NCBI GenBank assembly: GCA_938084085.1
Contig: CALKDV010000378.1
Location: 1 to 5,178, forward strand
DNA from: an uncultured Nannocystaceae bacterium
GTDB lineage: Bacteria; Myxococcota_A; Polyangia; Nannocystales; Nannocystaceae
Length of the DNA stretch: 5,178 bases
Direction: 5' to 3'
Shown: positions 1 to 5,178 of the stretch, piece after piece
Layout of the letters: each line of letters begins with the position of its first letter
How positions within the stretch are numbered: position 1 is the first letter of the stretch
Translations under genes and position numbers: made by a program
The notes under the pieces: generated by a model
What the model saw: the letters and a program-made list of their open reading frames with translations, nothing else
What the model was told of the DNA's origin: nothing
Database searches by the model: none

Positions 1-59
1 ACCTCCAAGGTGACCGCGGTGCTATGAAATTTTCGGTGAAACTCTCTGCGTTCGGACAT
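1..59 (-). CDS. Putative PilZ-domain protein, N-terminal fragment (gene runs off the left edge)
   Basis: Reading the minus strand from the ATG at 59-57 gives 19 codons, MSERREFHRKFHSTAVTLE, open to the window edge. The Arg5-x-x-x-Arg9 pair near the N terminus, followed by an alternating hydrophobic strand (TAVTLE), is the usual start of a PilZ domain. In that family this arginine motif binds cyclic-di-GMP; the partner (D/N)xSxxG motif would lie outside the window. A good AAGGAG ribosome binding site precedes the ATG, which supports the start. The gene lies 52 bases downstream of the lipoprotein gene on the same strand, so the two may be co-transcribed, although a candidate promoter also lies in the gap. 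With only 19 residues the family call rests on one short motif; the existence of a gene start here is more secure than its identity. Confidence 0.55.
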   Translation of the reverse strand, partial: MSERREFHRKFHSTAVTLE

Positions 60-63
60 GTGT

Positions 64-69
64 CTCCTT
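64..69 (-). promoter_or_regulatory. Ribosome binding site of the PilZ-like gene
   Basis: AAGGAG on the minus strand, 4 bases before the ATG at 59. It is the clearest Shine-Dalgarno sequence in the window and decides the start: another ATG (73-71) just upstream is out of frame with the PilZ-like reading. Confidence 0.6.
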
Positions 70-90
70 CATCGGTGGCGCGCCGCTCGA

Positions 91-119
91 TTTGTAGCGC
101 GAAACGAGGCGCTAGTCAG
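91..119 (-). promoter_or_regulatory. Candidate sigma-70-type promoter for the PilZ-like gene
   Basis: On the minus strand CTGACT (119-114, 4 of 6 matches to TTGACA) is followed, after exactly 17 bases, by TACAAA (96-91, 4 of 6 matches to TATAAT). Transcription would begin near position 84, giving a leader of about 25 bases that contains the AAGGAG site. The -35 element overlaps the stop codon of the lipoprotein gene, so the PilZ-like gene could be transcribed on its own as well as by read-through. Such matches occur by chance, so this is only a candidate. Confidence 0.3.
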
Positions 120-2250
120 CCGTCCGCGATACGCCCGGTACCTCCGGGCCTTTGGAGCCTCGACGAGGCCGTTGCCGGAGACGAAACCAATCACGGTACG
201 CAACCATCTTTTTCTGCTGCTCCTCAGGCGCCCGCCGTCCACACGACGAGCGCTCCTCACTGCCCTCGGCCGCGCCCCAGCGCACTTCGACGCAGTCGTT
301 CGGGTTGTAGGCGACCTCGAGCGCGGTCGCGCGCGCCACGAGCTGCGCCATCGTCAATGTCACCGTAGCGCCGTTTGACCGGGTGTACTCGATGGCCCGA
401 GCGGGGTCTTGGAGCAACCTCTCGCGCAGATCCTGCAGGCTCGCGCGAAGCTGCTCCGGAGGAAAATCCTCCCCGATCCCGAACGCGGATGGCATGCGCA
501 GAACCCGATCGACAAAATCACGCGTCACATCCATCGCCACAAGCAACCGAAGGTCTCGCGCCGGCGTTGAGAAATTCTCCCACGGCCCCGAGGTCTCGAA
601 CACCGCGTGTCCCCAGGGCATCGTCACGGGATCGCTCGGATGCCCTTTTACGTACTCGAGTCCGTTGTTTACGGACGTCACGCGCACTTTGGCCGCCTCG
701 CTCAACGCGTCCACAACCTCCCGGAGCGCCACCTCAACATCGACCGGTTCGGGGGACACCACCGCGTGCATCCGATCGAAGAAGGCCTCGGCTGCGAGCG
801 CCCCCACGTCCTCGTCCACGTCCCCGTAACCATCGATTTTCCTCAGCATACGATTGCCGGGCGTCCCCACCGGTCGCGTCCCGTCCTCCTCCGCGTCACC
901 ACGAATCGCCGGTCGAAACCGCTTGAACCCTGACCCTCCCAGGGATGGATCGGGATTCCACATGAAGTTCCCCGCCCAGAATCGCTTTCGCGTGATGCTC
1001 CCGTCGGGCTGCCCATCAATCGCGTACAGCACCCCTGGGCGCCCGCCCTGTTGTGCCATGAGCTCGACGACCACAAAGATGTGCCCGTACGGGTCCGCGT
1101 AGATCGTTCCGGGACGAACGGCCTCGTCCGAGAGTTCGACAGGATAAAAGTCGTTCTCATCGTCGCCGTGGGCGACCCGTCCGTTCCCCGAGTGCACACC
1201 CCAACCTATATTCTTTCTGAAGAAGTGCTCCACCGAGCGGAGCCCCTCGACGGAGTTCCCCGCCTCCCTCCAGGACGCGGGCACCGTCATCGGCTCGCTG
1301 TTGGAGTGGACGACACGACAGGTGGGGGCCTGCGTCCGCCCGCGCGAGCAGCGTCGAAATGCAAAGGGCAGGCCTCGCTTCCACGCAAAATACGCCCTCA
1401 GAAAATACGGCGCGTCGGCACAATCCGGCCTCAGCCGCAGGCCTCCCCTCGCGGCGTCCTCTCCCAAGCCGAGCGCGTCATACAGGTAATTGCGGGAATC
1501 GTCCAAGAGCACCTCGCGGAGCGCACCAAACGCCAACTCCTCCCCCCGTGGTGCGTGAAACAACTCGCGGAGCCATGCGCTGAACAGCGCCTCTTCACGC
1601 GGCCGCCACGACCGGCGAGTCTTCCACGCGTGGGTCAGCATTCCATCTTCTCGAAGCGTGAGAAGAACTGGTGTCTCATTACGCTTGCGTCGACGGGCCA
1701 CGCGGACCTTTCGGCACACGAGCCCGACGCCCGCGCGTCCGACGATAATCCGATACACGCCAGGCGACGCTGGAAGAAATGTGACCGCCGCCGAAGAGGG
1801 AGATCCATCCCTGCGAGTCACCGTAACGTCAATCGTCTCTTGTTCCCGCTCTACCCTGACCTGCAGCGGCCCGGAGTCGTCAAACGTCGCCGCGAGTACG
1901 TGCAGCCGTTCACCAACCACCGGGCGCCGCGGCGAGGTGAGCACTCCTAGAGATTTGTCCGACGCGCGAGGGCACGCGCCGGCCGCTGCGGGATCCGATG
2001 ACACAGGCGTCGCATCGCGTGTCGGGACCTTGGGGAGGGTCATCGCCGCCTCGGCGACGACCTCTTGCGAGCCCTGCTCCACCTTCGCTTGTTCAGGCTG
2101 CGGGTTATCGGCCCCCTCAGACTGCACCGCGCGGGGCGCGGGGCCCTCCCCGGGCTCTGGGCCGCGCGGCGCCGCCTCGCACCCGAACACCACAAGCGAG
2201 AGTATCAATCCCCACCGAGGAGCGCAGAGACACGGACTCGCGGCAGCCAC
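112..2250 (-). CDS. Uncharacterised predicted lipoprotein with papain/transglutaminase-like Cys-His-Asp arrangement
   Basis: I do not recognise a named family. The 712-residue product, read from a GTG start, begins with a hydrophobic segment (about 14-23) ending in the lipobox VFGC, so Cys24 is the likely lipidated residue. Glu follows it, not Asp, which fits outer-membrane sorting. Residues 25-95 are a low-complexity Pro/Glu/Gln/Ala linker. Residues 105-185 look like a beta-sandwich (VVGERLHV, then PGVYRIIV). A conserved-looking core follows: RPDCADAPYFLRAYFAWK around Cys277, YGHIFVVVEL around His390, and YAIDGQPDG around Asp412. This Cys, then His before beta-strands, then Asp order is that of papain-fold enzymes (transglutaminase, NlpC/P60). 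Residues 480-690 are mostly charged helix. The reaction and substrate are unknown; the cell-envelope location is inferred from the lipobox. The GTG start has no visible ribosome binding site and may be wrong (see the overlapping frame at 2205-2297). Confidence 0.8.
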   Translation of the reverse strand: MAAASPCLCAPRWGLILSLVVFGCEAAPRGPEPGEGPAPRAVQSEGADNPQPEQAKVEQGSQEVVAEAAMTLPKVPTRDATPVSSDPAAAGACPRASDKSLGVLTSPRRPVVGERLHVLAATFDDSGPLQVRVEREQETIDVTVTRRDGSPSSAAVTFLPASPGVYRIIVGRAGVGLVCRKVRVARRRKRNETPVLLTLREDGMLTHAWKTRRSWRPREEALFSAWLRELFHAPRGEELAFGALREVLLDDSRNYLYDALGLGEDAARGGLRLRPDCADAPYFLRAYFAWKRGLPFAFRRCSRGRTQAPTCRVVHSNSEPMTVPASWREAGNSVEGLRSVEHFFRKNIGWGVHSGNGRVAHGDDENDFYPVELSDEAVRPGTIYADPYGHIFVVVELMAQQGGRPGVLYAIDGQPDGSITRKRFWAGNFMWNPDPSLGGSGFKRFRPAIRGDAEEDGTRPVGTPGNRMLRKIDGYGDVDEDVGALAAEAFFDRMHAVVSPEPVDVEVALREVVDALSEAAKVRVTSVNNGLEYVKGHPSDPVTMPWGHAVFETSGPWENFSTPARDLRLLVAMDVTRDFVDRVLRMPSAFGIGEDFPPEQLRASLQDLRERLLQDPARAIEYTRSNGATVTLTMAQLVARATALEVAYNPNDCVEVRWGAAEGSEERSSCGRRAPEEQQKKMVAYRDWFRLRQRPRRGSKGPEVPGVSRTAD

Positions 2251-2297
2251 AGTTTGTGGATATCGGTTTTCGAGAGAAACCGCCAGATGTCGTCCAT
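2205..2297 (-). other. Overlapping short reading frame, possible frameshifted true 5' end of the lipoprotein gene
   Basis: From the ATG at 2297-2295 the minus strand reads MDDIWRFLSKTDIHKLWLPR and continues RVSALLGGD before a TGA at 2207-2205. It overlaps the first 46 bases of the annotated lipoprotein in another frame. One extra G in the GGGG run (plus-strand CCCC, 2210-2213) would join this frame to LILSLVVFGC of the lipoprotein. The result would be a basic n-region, an uninterrupted hydrophobic stretch and the same lipobox. Taken as written, the frame is only 30 codons and its ribosome binding site is poor, so it may be chance. Confidence 0.25.
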
Positions 2298-2389
2298 TTT
2301 CACGTCTCGCGGCGGGGCTGCGACCCCGCTCGGACGCGCCTCGCCGCCGACGGTGTATGCTCTAGGCACCGAGACGATCTCAGGCAACC
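2251..2389. promoter_or_regulatory. Divergent intergenic region between lipoprotein and dehydrogenase genes
   Basis: These 139 bases must hold the start signals for both divergent genes. On the plus strand the best -10-like hexamer is TATGCT (2356-2361), 28 bases before the dehydrogenase ATG, but no convincing -35 sits 16-18 bases upstream of it. On the minus strand I see no clear -10/-35 pair. The ribosome binding site of the dehydrogenase is weak (AGG at 2382-2384). A short palindrome, CCACA-GTT-TGTGG (2247-2259), covers the annotated GTG start of the lipoprotein gene and could fold over it in the mRNA. Confidence 0.35.
2312..2329. repeat. Small GC inverted repeat in the divergent region, possible operator
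   Basis: GCGGGG (2312-2317) and CCCCGC (2324-2329) form perfect 6-base arms around the spacer CTGCGA. It lies between the two divergent starts, about 60 bases from each, where a shared regulator could bind. No U-tract follows on either strand, so it is not a terminator. Six-base GC arms are common by chance in DNA this rich in G+C. Confidence 0.25.
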
Positions 2390-3610
2390 ATGCGCGTACT
2401 CATCGCAGATAAGCTCACCCACGGCGCTTTACATGCCATCGAAGTCCTCGGTCACGAGGTTGAGTTTGCCCCCGCGCTCAAACCTGACTCGCTCGTGGAT
2501 GCGCTAGAGACCGCGCAGCCCCACGTGCTTGTGGTCCGCTCTACGAAAGTGAGCGCCCCCGCGCTCGAGGCGTCGGGATCCCTCGGGCTCGTCATCCGCG
2601 CGGGCGCCGGCGTGAACACCATCGACCTAAAGACCGCCAGCAAGCGGGGCATTTTCGTCGCCAACTGCCCCGGGAAAAACGCAGTGGCGGTCGCCGAACT
2701 CACCCTCGGTATCCTCATCGCCCTCGATCGACGAATCGCCGAGGCCTCGCAGCTCATGCACGAAGGGCGCTGGGAGAAGTCAACCTTCTCCAAAGCCGAG
2801 GGCCTCTTTGGCCGGCGGCTCGGGCTCGTCGGTTTTGGTGCCACCGCCCGCGAAATGGCAAGTCGCGCGATCTCCATGGGCATGCAGGTCCAGGCTTGGA
2901 CCCCACGTCTCGAAGCCTCCATGGCGCGCCCGTACGGGGTCGACGTGGCCGAGAGTCTCGACGCGCTGCTCTCCACTTCCGACGCCGTGAGCGTTCACTG
3001 CCCGATGAACCCCTCCACCCGCGGGCTCATCGGCGCCCGTGAGTTGAGCCTGATCCCGGCAGGTGGAATTTTTATCCACACGGCACGCGGGGGAATCGTC
3101 GATGACGCAGCCCTCGCCGCACATGCGCGTTCCGGACACCTGCGAGTGGGTCTCGACGTGTTTGACGGCGAGCCAGGTTCGAGCAGCGACACGTTTGACA
3201 ACGAGATTAGGAACGTCGCAGCGGCCGTGTTGACGCCACATATCGGCGCCTCCACAGCGCAGGCGCTCGAGTCGACCGGGGCTGAGGTGACGCGAATCAT
3301 CCAAGACTTCGCCACGCTGGGCGTCGTACATAATGTGGTCAACATCGCCGATGCCTCACAAGGCCGGCACCGCTTGATCGTGCGCCACGAGGATCGCGTC
3401 GGCGTCCTCGCAGGCGTGCTCGATGCCCTCCGGCGCGCGCAGCTCAACGTGAAGGAGATGCAAAATGTGATTTTCGACGGCGCCCCCGGAGATGTGGTCG
3501 CCGCGAGCGCGACCATCATCATCGAGCAGCTCCCCTCTCCCGACCTCCTCCAAGAATTGCGCTCTCTCGACGCGATCCTTGGCGTGGATATGCGAAGCTC
3601 AACCTCGTGA
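2390..3610 (+). CDS. serA: D-3-phosphoglycerate dehydrogenase-like 2-hydroxyacid dehydrogenase with ACT domain
   Basis: The 406-residue product has the full layout of SerA-type enzymes, which oxidise 3-phosphoglycerate to 3-phosphohydroxypyruvate in the first step of serine synthesis in the cytoplasm; E. coli SerA is about 410 residues. Substrate-side motifs are RSTKV (50-54), RAGAGVNTID (70-79) and NCPGKN (92-97). The nucleotide-binding loop is GFGATA (148-153). The expected catalytic residues are Arg233 in TARGGIVDD, Glu261 in DVFDGEP and His284 in TPHIGAST. Residues about 327-402 form an ACT domain, the usual site of serine feedback. Oddities: the third glycine of GxGxxG is Ala153, and the acidic residue normally ending the second Rossmann strand is Thr171, followed by Arg173. 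No serC or serB lies beside it; its partner is a DNA methyltransferase overlapping its stop codon. Another 2-hydroxyacid substrate remains possible, so the symbol is tentative. Confidence 0.85.
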   Translation: MRVLIADKLTHGALHAIEVLGHEVEFAPALKPDSLVDALETAQPHVLVVRSTKVSAPALEASGSLGLVIRAGAGVNTIDLKTASKRGIFVANCPGKNAVAVAELTLGILIALDRRIAEASQLMHEGRWEKSTFSKAEGLFGRRLGLVGFGATAREMASRAISMGMQVQAWTPRLEASMARPYGVDVAESLDALLSTSDAVSVHCPMNPSTRGLIGARELSLIPAGGIFIHTARGGIVDDAALAAHARSGHLRVGLDVFDGEPGSSSDTFDNEIRNVAAAVLTPHIGASTAQALESTGAEVTRIIQDFATLGVVHNVVNIADASQGRHRLIVRHEDRVGVLAGVLDALRRAQLNVKEMQNVIFDGAPGDVVAASATIIIEQLPSPDLLQELRSLDAILGVDMRSSTS

Positions 3611-4617
3611 TCAAATATCTGGGCTCTAAACGGCTGCTGATCCCAAGGCTGCTCACAAAAATCGATGCGATCGGTGGTTTGGCCACGGCCGCGGACCTCT
3701 TCTCGGGGACGTCTCGGGTGGGACACGCGCTCAAGAAGCACGGACTACGCTGCTCCGCGAACGATCACAACGTGTACGCCCACACCCTCGCACGCTGCTA
3801 CGTCGCCGCCGACGCAGACCGCGTCCGGGAAGATGCGACCGCGCTGCTCCGCGAGCTCATGGCTGCGCCAGAGCATGACGGATGGTTCACAGAAAACTAC
3901 TGCCGCCAGTCGCGGTTTTTTAAGCCGGAGAACGGCCGAAAAATCGAGGGCATCCGGATAAAGATCGAGGCGCTTTCCCTCGACCCCACGCTCGAGGCGA
4001 TCGCGCTCGTCTCGCTGATGGAGGCGGCCGACCGGGTCGATTCGACCACTGGCGTCCAGATGGCCTACCTAAAATCCTGGGCACCGCGGGCCCACAAACC
4101 GCTCGAACTGCGCCTCCCCGCCATCCTGCCAGGACCTGGCGAGGCCATGAACCTCGACGTTTTGGACGCCGCCCGTGAGGTAGAGGCCGATCTGGTGTAC
4201 CTCGATCCTCCCTACAACCAGCACAGCTACCTCGGCAACTATCATATCTGGGAGACCCTGGTGCGATGGGACGCCCCCGATATTTACGGCGTCGCCTGCA
4301 AGCGGGTCGACTGTCGCGACCCGGCCCGCAAGAGCGCGTTTAACTCCAAGCGCAAGATCGAGGCGACCATGCGCGAGCTCATCGCGGCCGTACGCGGGCG
4401 GCATCTCATCGTGTCCTTCAACAACGAGGGGTTCCTCGACAGGGAGTTGATCGAGGAGATGCTCGGGACGCGCGGCGACGTGACCTGCGACGTCGTCGAC
4501 TACAAGCGCTACGTGGGCGCGAAAATCGGCGTGTACAACCCGAGCGGAGAGAAAGTGGGCGCCCCCACCCACCTGCGCAACCGAGAGTTCTTGTTCCATG
4601 TGGCCCTAGACCGCTGA
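3607..4617 (+). CDS. D12-class adenine-N6 DNA methyltransferase (orphan in this window)
   Basis: The 336-residue product transfers a methyl group from S-adenosylmethionine to adenine N6 in DNA. The motif order is that of the alpha (Dam/D12) class: KYLGSKR at residues 3-9 (motif X), DLFSGTSRVG at 30-39 (motif I, AdoMet binding), acidic Asp53 after the next strand, and the catalytic DPPYN at 200-204 (motif IV). The roughly 160 residues between motifs I and IV would hold the target-recognition part. Later blocks HSYLGNYHIWETLVRWD (206-222) and SFNNEGF (270-276) look well preserved, so the enzyme appears intact. The GTG start shares GTGA with the dehydrogenase stop, implying translational coupling; there is no strong ribosome binding site of its own. 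No endonuclease gene is seen on either side, so it is either solitary or part of a split system. The target sequence cannot be read from the protein by eye. Confidence 0.9.
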   Translation: MIKYLGSKRLLIPRLLTKIDAIGGLATAADLFSGTSRVGHALKKHGLRCSANDHNVYAHTLARCYVAADADRVREDATALLRELMAAPEHDGWFTENYCRQSRFFKPENGRKIEGIRIKIEALSLDPTLEAIALVSLMEAADRVDSTTGVQMAYLKSWAPRAHKPLELRLPAILPGPGEAMNLDVLDAAREVEADLVYLDPPYNQHSYLGNYHIWETLVRWDAPDIYGVACKRVDCRDPARKSAFNSKRKIEATMRELIAAVRGRHLIVSFNNEGFLDRELIEEMLGTRGDVTCDVVDYKRYVGAKIGVYNPSGEKVGAPTHLRNREFLFHVALDR

Positions 4618-4624
4618 GCCGGAT

Positions 4625-5178
4625 CTAGAAGCTTCGCGCAACCATGACCCGGAAGGTGTCGAGTCCGATGTCCGCGTCGAGACCCCGCGCGTACTGAAAA
4701 AACAGATCTACGCGCTCGCCGTAGCCCACCCGAAACGAGAAGATCAGTGAGGCACCGACGCTGCCCGCGACGTCACGCCATCGAATCGGATCTGTCCACG
4801 CCCTGCCCCAATCAGTGAACGGGACGAAGACGATATTTTGCACGTACATCGGGACAGCCCCGATCCCCCGCTCTACATCCACCAGCGGGATCCGGTACTC
4901 CACGTTGAGTAGCCCAAAGTACCGCCCGCGAAATACGCCGGACGGATAGCCGCGCAGCGACCCCGCCTCCGAGATCGCGGTCCGGGTAAGAAAGAGGCGG
5001 AGCTGATCCTGCTGCTCCGAGATGCCGCCGATCGAGTAGGCGCCGCGCCGTTGGAGGCCCCCCGCCGACGCGCCTCCCGAGGCCCTCAGCGCCAGCACCT
5101 GATGCCCTCTCCATGGCATGGGGATAAACTCGGAGTAGGTCAGCCGCGCTTGCAGGTCGCGGAAGTCGCCTCCGAGCG
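4625..5178 (-). CDS. Omp85/BamA-TamA family outer-membrane beta-barrel, C-terminal part (start lies beyond the right edge)
   Basis: The frame is open from the right edge to a TAG at 4627-4625, giving 183 C-terminal residues. An internal ATG at 5119 is not the start: 19 in-frame codons upstream of it still read as barrel sequence (DFRDLQARLTYSEFIP). Family marks are the RGYPSG block (4954-4937), which matches the conserved (V/I)RG(F/Y) loop motif of Omp85 barrels, then LNVEYRIPL, FTDWGRAW, and amphipathic strands ending in VMVARSF with a terminal phenylalanine, as expected for barrels assembled by the BAM machinery. This matches the surface-antigen (D15/BamA) C-terminal domain. Without the N terminus I cannot tell BamA from TamA, a two-partner secretion pore or a barrel fused to another domain. 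It converges on the methyltransferase gene with a 7-base gap. Confidence 0.85.
   Translation of the reverse strand, partial: LGGDFRDLQARLTYSEFIPMPWRGHQVLALRASGGASAGGLQRRGAYSIGGISEQQDQLRLFLTRTAISEAGSLRGYPSGVFRGRYFGLLNVEYRIPLVDVERGIGAVPMYVQNIVFVPFTDWGRAWTDPIRWRDVAGSVGASLIFSFRVGYGERVDLFFQYARGLDADIGLDTFRVMVARSF

Noticed and set aside
1051..1950. A 299-codon open frame on the plus strand opposite the lipoprotein gene, with other long plus-strand frames at 375-926 and 1658-2365.
   Set aside because: The products are Arg/Pro/His-rich with no recognisable motifs, and they lie wholly or largely antisense to a gene with a lipobox and coherent domains. They are what a high-GC gene leaves on the opposite strand.
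2995..3741. A 248-codon minus-strand frame opposite the dehydrogenase and the start of the methyltransferase.
   Set aside because: It is antisense to two strongly supported genes, and its product is low-complexity Arg/Ser/Pro sequence without motifs.
4069..4599. A 176-codon minus-strand frame opposite the methyltransferase, considered as a possible partner or immunity gene.
   Set aside because: It mirrors the conserved methyltransferase codons, has no ribosome binding site that I can see and shows no family motif.
3607..4617. A complete restriction-modification or phage-defence system around the methyltransferase.
   Set aside because: Neither neighbour carries nuclease, helicase or toxin motifs: one side is a metabolic dehydrogenase and the other an outer-membrane barrel. 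Only a solitary methyltransferase can be supported here.
4621..4635. Adjacent TCTAGA and AAGCTT hexamers that look like a cloning-vector linker.
   Set aside because: The bases encode the natural C terminus of the barrel protein (ARSF then stop), so they are genomic and not a construct scar.

Overview
The window is G+C-rich DNA from a Gram-negative bacterium. The signs are a predicted lipoprotein and an Omp85-type outer-membrane barrel, a PilZ-like start, and long R/A/P-rich antisense reading frames typical of high-GC genomes. A myxobacterium or relative (Myxococcota/Bradymonadota) would fit, but that is a guess from style and not a demonstrated identity.

Layout, left to right. On the minus strand, positions 59 to 1 hold the first 19 codons of a gene that leaves the window; its RxxxR start suggests a PilZ (cyclic-di-GMP binding) protein. 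Upstream of it, also on the minus strand, a large gene (2250 to 112) encodes a 712-residue predicted lipoprotein of no family I recognise. It has a Pro/Glu/Gln-rich linker, a beta-rich segment and a Cys/His/Asp arrangement resembling papain/transglutaminase/NlpC-fold enzymes. A divergent intergenic region (2251-2389) separates it from the plus-strand pair.

The plus-strand pair is a 406-residue D-3-phosphoglycerate dehydrogenase-like enzyme with a C-terminal ACT domain (2390-3610) and, overlapping it by 4 bases (GTGA), a 336-residue D12-class adenine-N6 DNA methyltransferase (3607-4617). No restriction endonuclease is visible, and there is no serB or serC next to the dehydrogenase. The methyltransferase converges, with only 7 bases between stop codons, on the 3' end of an Omp85/BamA-type outer-membrane barrel gene (minus strand, 4625 to beyond 5178).

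The coding content is mostly ordinary. The points most worth a second look are the uncharacterised lipoprotein with its putative catalytic triad, a possible frameshift at its 5' end that would give a better signal peptide, the translational coupling of a dehydrogenase to an orphan DNA methyltransferase, and non-standard cofactor and effector-site residues in the dehydrogenase. I see no CRISPR array, tRNA or rRNA gene, insertion sequence or toxin-antitoxin pair.
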